19,598 nt of DNA from Candidatus Methylomirabilota bacterium (GTDB lineage Bacteria > Methylomirabilota > Methylomirabilia > Methylomirabilales > JACPAU01). The DNA lies in contig JAHFDC010000001.1 of NCBI GenBank assembly GCA_023249205.1, positions 1 to 19,598 of the forward strand, written 5' to 3'. A model generated the notes under the pieces. It worked only from the letters and a program-made list of their open reading frames with translations. It made no database searches and was not told where the DNA came from. Positions 14,432 to 19,598 of the stretch are shown here, one piece after another. The translations under genes and the position numbers were made by a program. Positions within the stretch are counted from its first letter, which is position 1, and each line of letters opens with the position of its first letter.

Positions 14432-14560
14432 GTCGGGGGGCTTCGGCGGGGGCTTGGTGGCTGCGGGACCGAGCGCGGTCCCGCAGAGGTCACAGTAGCG
14501 GGCCGGGGAGAGAACCTTGGCCCCGCAGGCAGGGCATGGGATGGGGTCGGGCGCGCTCAC
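14429..14560 (-). CDS. 43-aa zinc-ribbon mini-protein
   Basis: The GTG at 14560 overlaps the stop of the SH3-domain gene (GTGA), with purine-rich GAGGA upstream, so it is probably translationally coupled. The protein begins MSAPDPIPCPACGAKVL and has a complete four-cysteine ribbon: CPAC (C9, C12) and CDLC (C23, C26) with 10 residues between the pairs. It ends in a Lys/Pro-rich tail (TKPPPKPPD). The frame is open upstream of 14560, but that part is the shadow of the SH3 gene. The same type of ribbon occurs twice at the N-terminus of the TPR protein at the head of this gene set. The TAA stop (14429-14431) is the last three bases of the inverted-repeat element. Function unknown. Confidence 0.6.
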   Translation of the reverse strand: MSAPDPIPCPACGAKVLSPARYCDLCGTALGPAATKPPPKPPD

Positions 14561-15012
14561 TCCAGGAATTCCTCCTTGACGGCACCATCCGGTGCCGGGG
14601 GGGCCGGGGCCGGCCCGCTGGGCCTGGGCACTTCCACGGGGCGATTCACGAGGAACCGACCCGCCACCCAGCCGGTCTTCCCCGTCTTGACCACCCGCAC
14701 CTGCACCCACTCCCCATCCTCCCGGAGCCGCAGCACCGCCTCGTTCCGCACGAGAACACCCACCTGGGTGCAGGCGAGGTCCGCGCAGCCGCGCAAACTC
14801 AAGGCGGGCACCGTCACGTACCAGGGTGGGCCGGGCTTCCGTGCCGGGGGTGCCGGCGACGGCTTCGCGGGTACGGCGGACGTCACGCCCGGCCGGCCGG
14901 TCCCACGGGTAGGTGCCGCGCAGGCCGCGGCCAGCAGAGCCAGCAGCGCCCCTGCCCAGAGGGCCCAGCCCCTACGCCCGGCGCAGACGGGCGATCTTGC
15001 GCGTGATCTCAT
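14557..15012 (-). CDS. SH3b-domain lipoprotein candidate
   Basis: 151 aa. A basic start followed by a hydrophobic stretch (GWALWAGALLALLAAAC) ends in a lipobox-like AAAC with C31 as possible lipidated residue; the -3 position is Ala rather than the preferred Leu, so lipidation is probable but not certain. A Pro-rich linker (about 33-62) leads to one bacterial SH3 domain (about 64-123: YVTVPALSLR... GEWVQVRV... GKTGWVAGRFLV), which usually binds cell-wall peptides. The domain holds two close cysteines (C76, C81) that could form a disulfide. A Pro/Ala-rich tail follows. The start ATG at 15012 lies 41 nt inside the end of the upstream TPR gene, and the stop is shared with the start of the 43-aa zinc ribbon. 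It is predicted to act at the envelope. Confidence 0.82.
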   Translation of the reverse strand: MRSRARSPVCAGRRGWALWAGALLALLAAACAAPTRGTGRPGVTSAVPAKPSPAPPARKPGPPWYVTVPALSLRGCADLACTQVGVLVRNEAVLRLREDGEWVQVRVVKTGKTGWVAGRFLVNRPVEVPRPSGPAPAPPAPDGAVKEEFLE

Positions 15013-15868
15013 CGGCGTCCGGGGCGTTTGGCCTGAGCGCCCGGTACTGCTCGAAGTGCCGGAGCGCCTCGGCGCGCCGCCCCTGCTCCTCGTAGATGAG
15101 GCCCAGGTTCTTGTGGGGAACGGGGTTCGTCGGGTCGAGCGCGATGGCCTGGCCGTACATCAGGATCGCCTCCTCGGTCCGGCCGAGCCGCCGGTAGAGG
15201 ATGCCCAGGTTATTGCGAGCCTTGGGGCTCTTCGGATCGGCCTCGAGCGCCGCCAGGAAGGCCTGCTCCGCCTCGGCCGTGCGCCCCTCGCGGACGGCAG
15301 CGATTCCGTGAGCGTTGAGCCGCTCCGCTTCGGCCGGGGCGTCCTGGACGGCAGGCGCTCGGGCCGGAACCGCCTGGCTTCCGCCGGGCTGGAGGGCCAG
15401 CAAGGTCGCGGTCAAAATCACCAGCGGGATCACGGCTAACGCGGCCAGGATCTTCCAGTCCATCCAGACCGAACTCAGCAGCGGGCGGGACCGGCGGGCG
15501 GGTGCCGGGGGAGGGTCCTGGAGGTCCGGCCCGGGAGCCGGTGCCGGGGAGGGCGCGGCGGGCCGAGAGCCCGGCACGGGGACGGGGGGGCGGACAGCCT
15601 GGGCACGAGGCGGCAGAGGCGCGGGCCGCTTCTCCGGCGGCGGGCGGTGGACTGCCGGGGCCGCGGCGGGCGCAGGCCCGGAGGCGCGGAGGTCCCCGCT
15701 GCAGAAGACGCAGCGGCGACTGACGGCCCCATGGAGCAGCTGGCACTGGGGACAGATCTTGGCCGGCGCGGAGAGGGCGCTGCCGGCCAGGGCATGGCCG
15801 CAGAGCTTGCAGTAGGCCTTCTCCTGCCCGAAGTAGAGACCACAGTTCTCGCAGAGCCGGTGTGGCAT
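14972..15868 (-). CDS. double zinc-ribbon / membrane / TPR protein
   Basis: 298 aa from the ATG at 15868 with GAGG about 5 nt upstream. Two tandem zinc ribbons stand at the N-terminus: C6/C9 with C20/C23 (CENC, CKLC) and C39/C42 with C53/C56 (CPQC, CVFC). A long Pro/Ala-rich linker (about 63-128) follows, then one membrane segment (about 139-159). After it come three TPR repeats (about 180-281), with typical motifs such as NNLGILYRRLGRTEEA and KNLGLIYEEQGRRAEA. The ribbons would be cytoplasmic and the TPRs periplasmic if the usual positive-inside rule holds (Arg-Arg-Ser-Arg before the segment). It is the first gene of a three-gene set with the SH3 lipoprotein and the mini zinc ribbon, driven by a strong promoter. 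The TPR part probably binds protein partners at the envelope; the exact role is unknown. Confidence 0.88.
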   Translation of the reverse strand: MPHRLCENCGLYFGQEKAYCKLCGHALAGSALSAPAKICPQCQLLHGAVSRRCVFCSGDLRASGPAPAAAPAVHRPPPEKRPAPLPPRAQAVRPPVPVPGSRPAAPSPAPAPGPDLQDPPPAPARRSRPLLSSVWMDWKILAALAVIPLVILTATLLALQPGGSQAVPARAPAVQDAPAEAERLNAHGIAAVREGRTAEAEQAFLAALEADPKSPKARNNLGILYRRLGRTEEAILMYGQAIALDPTNPVPHKNLGLIYEEQGRRAEALRHFEQYRALRPNAPDADEITRKIARLRRA

Positions 15869-15967
15869 GGCGCCTCGTCAGGAGCGCGGCGGACCGGACC
15901 CGTGGAGGGGGAGGCCCCCGGTTGCCCGGCGGCCTGGGCCGAGCGAACACACCTGACGGATACCTGA

Positions 15968-15996
15968 ACTATAGGAATCGCTCATGGCCCTGTCAA
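15968..15996 (-). promoter_or_regulatory. strong sigma70-type promoter for the zinc-ribbon/TPR gene set
   Basis: On the minus strand a perfect TTGACA (15991-15996) is followed after exactly 17 nt by TATAGT (15968-15973). Transcription would start near 15961, giving a leader of about 93 nt before the ATG at 15868. The boxes are identical to those upstream of the AAA-like gene (768-797). Confidence 0.75.
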
Positions 15997-16028
15997 CCGC
16001 GCCCGGATCCACCCAGGAGGCTTTTCCC

Positions 16029-16057
16029 TTGCAAAGCCTGTGCGCATCCTCTATTTT
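16029..16057 (+). promoter_or_regulatory. sigma70-type promoter for the ftsE-ftsX-envC cluster
   Basis: TTGCAA (16029-16034, five of six to the -35 consensus) and TATTTT (16052-16057, four of six to the -10 consensus) stand 17 nt apart. The start point near 16064 leaves about 33 nt before the ftsE ATG at 16097, with the purine-rich AGGAGGAGG just ahead of 16085. It is back to back with the minus-strand promoter at 15968-15996. Confidence 0.6.
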
Positions 16058-16096
16058 AGGGCAGTTAGACGGCCAGGAGGAGGCGCCCGCCCCGGA

Positions 16097-16762
16097 ATGA
16101 TCCAGTTTTTCCGGGTTCAGAAGACCTTCGGCAGGGAGATGGAAGCGCTGAGGGACGTCTCCCTGGACATCCGCAAGGGGGAGTTCGTCTTCCTCACGGG
16201 GCCGAGCGGGGCCGGAAAGACAACGCTGCTGCGCCTCATCTTCCGGGACCTCCTGCCGACCGCCGGGCAGATCCTGGTGGCCGGGCGCAACGTGGTTCGC
16301 CTCCCGGGGCGGGAGGTGCCCGCCCTCCGCCGGATGCTGGGGGTCATCTTCCAGGACTGTCGGCTCCTGATGGACCGGACGGTCGCCGAGAACCTGCACG
16401 TGGTCGCCCGGGCGCTCGGGACCGCGGAGGAGGAGGCGCGGCGGAAGATCGGGTATCTGCTCCGGCAGGTGGGGCTGCTGCACCGGGCGAACCAGAGCCC
16501 CTCCTCGCTGTCGGGCGGGGAGCAGCAGCGGGTGGCGATCGCCCGCGCCCTCATGAACGACCCCCTGATCCTGCTGGCCGACGAGCCCACGGGGAACCTG
16601 GACGCCGAACTGGCCACAGACGTGATCCGCCTCCTCCGGGAGCTAAACGCCCGGGGGATGACAATCCTCCTCGCCACCCACAACGCGGCCCTGGTGAGCG
16701 ACCAGGCCAAGCGGACGGTCGTCCTAAAGGCCGGGCGGGTCGTGGCAGACAACGGGGCCTGA
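16097..16762 (+). CDS. ftsE: cell division ATP-binding protein FtsE
   Basis: 221 aa, the usual FtsE length. Nucleotide-binding subunit that pairs with FtsX on the inner face of the membrane and, on ATP hydrolysis, triggers septal peptidoglycan hydrolases through the periplasmic partner. The ATG at 16097 gives the canonical start [12 protein letters not shown]; the frame is open to a GTG at 16040 but that part overlaps the promoter. Motifs: Walker [10 protein letters not shown] (35-43), Q-loop at Q86 (VIFQD), signature LSGGEQQR (138-145), Walker [13 protein letters not shown] (about 158-169) and the H-loop ATHN with H195. The stop and the ftsX start overlap by 1 nt (TGATG), so translation is coupled. 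Confidence 0.96.
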   Translation: MIQFFRVQKTFGREMEALRDVSLDIRKGEFVFLTGPSGAGKTTLLRLIFRDLLPTAGQILVAGRNVVRLPGREVPALRRMLGVIFQDCRLLMDRTVAENLHVVARALGTAEEEARRKIGYLLRQVGLLHRANQSPSSLSGGEQQRVAIARALMNDPLILLADEPTGNLDAELATDVIRLLRELNARGMTILLATHNAALVSDQAKRTVVLKAGRVVADNGA

Positions 16763-17661
16763 TGCGCCTTCCTCGGCTGGGGGCCTTGCTGGGCGACACC
16801 CTGGTGAACCTCCGCCGCGGGGGGTGGGGAGGGCTCGCCGCGGTGGGGGCGATTGGCGTCTGCTCCCTGATCCTGGGCTGCCTCTGGCTCCTCACCGTGA
16901 ACCTGCAAGCGATCCTGAGCGATTGGAGGGCGCAGTTCGAGGTGGTGGTCTTTCTCCGGGACGACATCACGGCAGAGCAACGGGAGCGCCTCCGTCGGTG
17001 GCTTCACGCGGAGGCCGCGGTGGCTGATGTCCAGTACACTTCCAAGGAGGAGGCCCTGGCTCTCTTCAAGCGGGAGGTCCGCGGGCAGGCGAGTCTCCTC
17101 GAAGGCCTGGGGGAAAACCCGCTCCCCGCCTCCTTCCAGTTGCGGATTCGCGAGGGCCATCAGACCGGCACGGCCCTGCGGGCCTTTGCCACCGCCCTGG
17201 AACGGCTGGAGGGGGTGGAGGAGGTGCTGTACGGCCGGGAGTGGGTGGACCAGGTCGGTCGCCTGGTCTCGGTGTTGCAAGTGGCAGGCTGGGCGGTCGG
17301 AACGATCCTGGGAGGTGCCGCCATTTTTATCGTGGCCAATACCATCCGCCTGGCGGTCTACGCCCGGGCGGAGGAGATCGAGGTCCTCCGACTGGTCGGG
17401 GCGACGCGGGGCTACATCCGGGCGCCATTCATCCTGGAGGGGTTTTTTCAGGGGCTGCTGGGGGGCGGCGTGGCGCTCCTGCTCCTCTTTGCCGGCTACC
17501 GGTTTGTGGTCTGGCGCCTCGGCCTCGCCCCACCCGGGCTTCTCGGGCTCGGCGGCGGGCGGTTCCTGGAACCGCTCCAGGTGGCGGGGTTGCTCCTCAC
17601 GGGGGCAGTGCTCGGCGGCGCGGGGAGTCTCCTGTCGGTGCGACGGTTCCTGAAGGCATGA
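16762..17661 (+). CDS. ftsX: cell division permease-like protein FtsX
   Basis: 299 aa, typical for FtsX. Four membrane segments: about 24-46, 175-195, then two near the C-terminus ([20 protein letters not shown] and [20 protein letters not shown]). A periplasmic loop of about 120 residues lies between the first two ([12 protein letters not shown]... [12 protein letters not shown]... LPASFQLRI), which is the region that contacts EnvC-type activators. The ATG at 16762 overlaps the ftsE stop, and its own stop overlaps the start of the EnvC-like gene (ATGA). FtsEX act as a mechanical switch rather than a transporter in the known systems. Confidence 0.95.
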   Translation: MRLPRLGALLGDTLVNLRRGGWGGLAAVGAIGVCSLILGCLWLLTVNLQAILSDWRAQFEVVVFLRDDITAEQRERLRRWLHAEAAVADVQYTSKEEALALFKREVRGQASLLEGLGENPLPASFQLRIREGHQTGTALRAFATALERLEGVEEVLYGREWVDQVGRLVSVLQVAGWAVGTILGGAAIFIVANTIRLAVYARAEEIEVLRLVGATRGYIRAPFILEGFFQGLLGGGVALLLLFAGYRFVVWRLGLAPPGLLGLGGGRFLEPLQVAGLLLTGAVLGGAGSLLSVRRFLKA

Positions 17662-18869
17662 GGCGCCTTCTGCCGCAGGCGACCTGGTTGCTGCTCGCCC
17701 TCACCCTGTTCCTGGGCTCCTCTCTCCTTGCGGGAAGCGCTCGGGCCGCCGAAAAGGGAGGGAAGGCCTCCCAAACGCAGCGCGACCTTCAGGAGGTTCA
17801 GCGAGAGCTGGCCGAGGAGCGCCGGCGGGCCCAGGAGGCCGGCCGCCGGGAGGGGACGCTCGCCCGGGAGCTCAAGCGGGTGGAGGCGCTCCTCGCGGCG
17901 AAGGCGGCCGAGTTGAAGCGGCTCGAGGCCCGGGTCACCGTCGAGAGCCGTGAGGTCACCTCGGTGACCGGGGAGCTGGCGCGGGCGGAGAGGCGCCTCG
18001 AGGGAACCGAGCGGCGCCTCACGGCGCGCCTGCGAGCGCTCTACAAGCAGGGTCGCCTCGGGACGGTGGGGGTCCTGCTCAGCGCAGCGAGCGCGGAGGA
18101 CGCGGCCCGGCGGGCCAAGTACCTGGCGGTGTTCGCGGCCCGGGATCAGGAGGTGGCCGCCGTCCACCGGGCGGCGCTGGCTGACCTCATCGGTCAGCGG
18201 GAGGTGGTCCGGGCCGCGGTCAGTGCGCTGGCCGAGCGGCGGGACAACGTACAGGATACGAGGCAGGAGATTGCCAGCGAACAGTGGACGCGGCGGATCC
18301 TGCTGGCGAAGGTCCGGGAGGAGCGGCAGGGGCATCTCACGGCCATCCGGGAACTCGAGGCGGCGGCGAACGAACTCCAGGCCCTCCTCAACCGACTGCG
18401 GTTTGAGGACCGCCGGCCCCGGCTGCCCGCCCCACCCGATTCGCCTGTGCCGGACGGGGCGCTGGCGGCGCTCCGGGGCCGGCTCCCCTGGCCGACGGGG
18501 GGCGACGTCGTTTCCGTCTTCGGACCCCAGGAGCACCCCAGGTTCCGGACCGTCACCTTCAACCGGGGGGTCGGGATCCGGGCCGCCGCCGGGGAGGGGA
18601 TCCGGGCCGTCCACCGGGGAACCGTGGCCTTCGCCAACTGGTTCCAGGGATATGGTAGACTCGCCATCCTGGACCACGGCGCGGGATTCTTCACGCTCTA
18701 CGCCCACCTGGCGGAGCTGCTGGTCCGGGCGGGCCAGGAGGTCCAGGCGGGGCAGCTGATCGGGACCGTCGGGGAGAGCGGCTCCCTCGACGGCCCGCAA
18801 CTGTACTTCGAGGTCCGGGTCCGGGGGAAGCCCGAGGATCCCCTGGCCTGGCTCGTGCCACGGCCCTAA
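17658..18869 (+). CDS. envC: EnvC-like murein hydrolase activator with degenerate LytM domain
   Basis: 403 aa from the ATG at 17658, which overlaps the ftsX stop (ATGA). A signal peptide (about 1-30, ending GSARA) is followed by a long coiled coil (about 36-250, rich in Glu/Arg/Leu heptads) and a C-terminal LytM/M23 fold (about 275-403). The M23 active site is destroyed: the HxxxD position reads N302...G306 (NRGVG) and the HxH reads QLY (Q381, Y383); only H350 in YAHL remains. Known EnvC has the same design: it lacks enzymatic activity and instead activates amidases under FtsEX control. The long frame upstream of 17658 is an artefact of the ftsX region. No amidase gene is in the window, so the partner enzyme is unknown. 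Confidence 0.92.
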   Translation: MRRLLPQATWLLLALTLFLGSSLLAGSARAAEKGGKASQTQRDLQEVQRELAEERRRAQEAGRREGTLARELKRVEALLAAKAAELKRLEARVTVESREVTSVTGELARAERRLEGTERRLTARLRALYKQGRLGTVGVLLSAASAEDAARRAKYLAVFAARDQEVAAVHRAALADLIGQREVVRAAVSALAERRDNVQDTRQEIASEQWTRRILLAKVREERQGHLTAIRELEAAANELQALLNRLRFEDRRPRLPAPPDSPVPDGALAALRGRLPWPTGGDVVSVFGPQEHPRFRTVTFNRGVGIRAAAGEGIRAVHRGTVAFANWFQGYGRLAILDHGAGFFTLYAHLAELLVRAGQEVQAGQLIGTVGESGSLDGPQLYFEVRVRGKPEDPLAWLVPRP

Positions 18870-18890
18870 GGGCCGGAGCGCCGCGGAGGC

Positions 18891-18900
18891 GGAGGAGGAG
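18891..18900 (+). promoter_or_regulatory. ribosome binding site for the S41 peptidase gene
   Basis: The purine run GGAGGAGGAG (18891-18900) ends 5 nt before the ATG at 18906. It is the strongest ribosome binding site in the window and fixes this start. Confidence 0.75.
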
Positions 18901-18905
18901 TGGGT

Positions 18906-19598
18906 ATGGGGTCCCAGCGGTGGCGAGGGACGGCCCGGACGGCCGTTCTGCTCCTCGCCCTCATCCTGGTCATCATCGCGAGCGGCGCGCGCCACGGGGT
19001 CGTCGCGACCGACGAGGCGTACGAGAAGCTCAAGGTCTTCACCGAAGTCCTGACCCTCATCCAGGCCAACTACGTGGAGGAGGTCCACTCCAAGGACCTG
19101 GTCTACGGCGCGATCCGTGGGATGCTGGAGACGTTGGACCCGCACTCCTCCTTCATGCCCCCGGAGATGTACCGGGAGATGCAGGTGGAGACCCAGGGGT
19201 CCTTTGGCGGACTGGGGATCGAGATCACGGTCCGGGACCGGCTCCTCACCGTGGTCGCCCCCATCGAAGGGACCCCTGCGGACCGGGCCGGCATCCTGGC
19301 CGGGGATCGGATCGTGAAGATCGACGGCGAGTTGACCAAGGAGATGACCCTCTTCGAGGCCGTCCGGAAACTGCGGGGGCCGCGGGGGAGCCGGGTCACC
19401 ATCAGCATCATGCGGGAGGGGTTCACCGAGCCGAGGGATTTCGCCATCACGCGGGAGACGATCGAGGTCCACAGCGTCCGGTCCTCCGACCTGGGGGAGA
19501 AGATCGGGTACATCCGAATGGTCTCCTTCCAGGAACGGACCGCCCGGGAGCTGGAGACAACGCTGGAGCAGTTCCAGACGAGCGGGGTCAAGGCCCTG
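18906..19598 (+). CDS. S41-family carboxy-terminal processing protease (CtpA/Prc-like), partial
   Basis: The frame is open from the ATG at 18906 to the right edge (231 residues); the C-terminal half with the catalytic Ser/Lys is outside the window. A signal or anchor helix (about 11-28) is followed by the S41 N-terminal helical region (LIQANYVEEVHSKDLVYGAIRGML..LDPHSSFM, about 50-84, strongly typical). Next is a PDZ domain (about 95-175: GSFGGLGIEI... TPADRAGILAGDRIVKIDGE). The start of the protease core, GEKIGYIRMVSFQ (about 197-209), is visible. It lies 36 nt after the EnvC-like gene, an arrangement seen in several Gram-negative lineages. CtpA-type proteases trim periplasmic proteins, including regulators of cell-wall hydrolases, so a link with the FtsEX-EnvC system is plausible. 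Confidence 0.95.
   Translation, partial: MGSQRWRGTARTAVLLLALILVIIASGARHGVVATDEAYEKLKVFTEVLTLIQANYVEEVHSKDLVYGAIRGMLETLDPHSSFMPPEMYREMQVETQGSFGGLGIEITVRDRLLTVVAPIEGTPADRAGILAGDRIVKIDGELTKEMTLFEAVRKLRGPRGSRVTISIMREGFTEPRDFAITRETIEVHSVRSSDLGEKIGYIRMVSFQERTARELETTLEQFQTSGVKAL

Noticed and set aside
17496..19472. long minus-strand open frame (658 codons) opposite ftsX, envC and the S41 gene
   Set aside because: The same G/C-rich antisense effect: no recognisable domain, and the plus-strand genes have clear family motifs and coupled starts.

Overview
This is a GC-rich bacterial chromosomal window, densely packed with short intergenic gaps, frequent 1-10 nt gene overlaps and some GTG/TTG starts. 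The products are housekeeping and envelope proteins of a Gram-negative-type cell: FtsEX with an EnvC-like activator, a carboxy-terminal processing protease, a candidate lipoprotein and secreted M23 peptidases. Gene content, base composition and gene order resemble uncultured high-GC lineages such as Methylomirabilota/Rokubacteria or Desulfobacterota. That placement is an impression from the sequence, not a phylogenetic result. I saw no tRNA, rRNA, CRISPR array, prophage or insertion-sequence gene.

Layout. (1) 1-721 (-) is the N-terminal part of an AAA-ATPase-like protein, divergent from a secreted M23 peptidase (844-1758 +). (2) A gene-poor, less GC-rich 268-bp gap is followed by a small membrane-anchored protein of unknown function (2027-2401 -). 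Divergent from it is a three-gene set on the + strand: MoxR ATPase, DUF58 protein and TgpA-like membrane transglutaminase (2536-6529). (3) A six-gene minus-strand operon (10815 down to 6485) reads Mut7-C, fmt, rsmB, PASTA membrane protein, rpe and a small zinc-ribbon protein. It follows the Firmicutes fmt-rsmB-prpC-prkC-rsgA-rpe order, but the phosphatase, the kinase domain and RsgA are missing and only a membrane-anchored PASTA stalk remains. (4) A plus-strand trio (10947-14233) encodes a soluble PRC-barrel/MgtE-N/CBS protein, a divergent NRAMP-family transporter and RadC. (5) A 201-bp long imperfect inverted repeat (14231-14431) with nested perfect hairpins lies exactly between two convergent genes, and its outermost bases are the stop codons of both. 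(6) A minus-strand set (15868 down to 14429) encodes a double-zinc-ribbon/TM/TPR protein, an SH3-domain lipoprotein candidate and a 43-aa zinc ribbon. (7) A plus-strand division cluster encodes FtsE, FtsX, an EnvC-like degenerate LytM protein and an S41 protease cut by the window edge (16097-19598).

Functional themes. Cell-wall remodelling recurs (M23 peptidase, PASTA protein, FtsEX-EnvC, CtpA, SH3 lipoprotein). The MgtE-N/CBS protein plus NRAMP pair looks like a divalent-cation (probably Mg2+) uptake unit in which the sensor domain is separate from the permease. The items most worth a second look are the 201-bp structured element, the kinase-less PASTA gene at a prkC-like locus, and the split MgtE/NRAMP pair.
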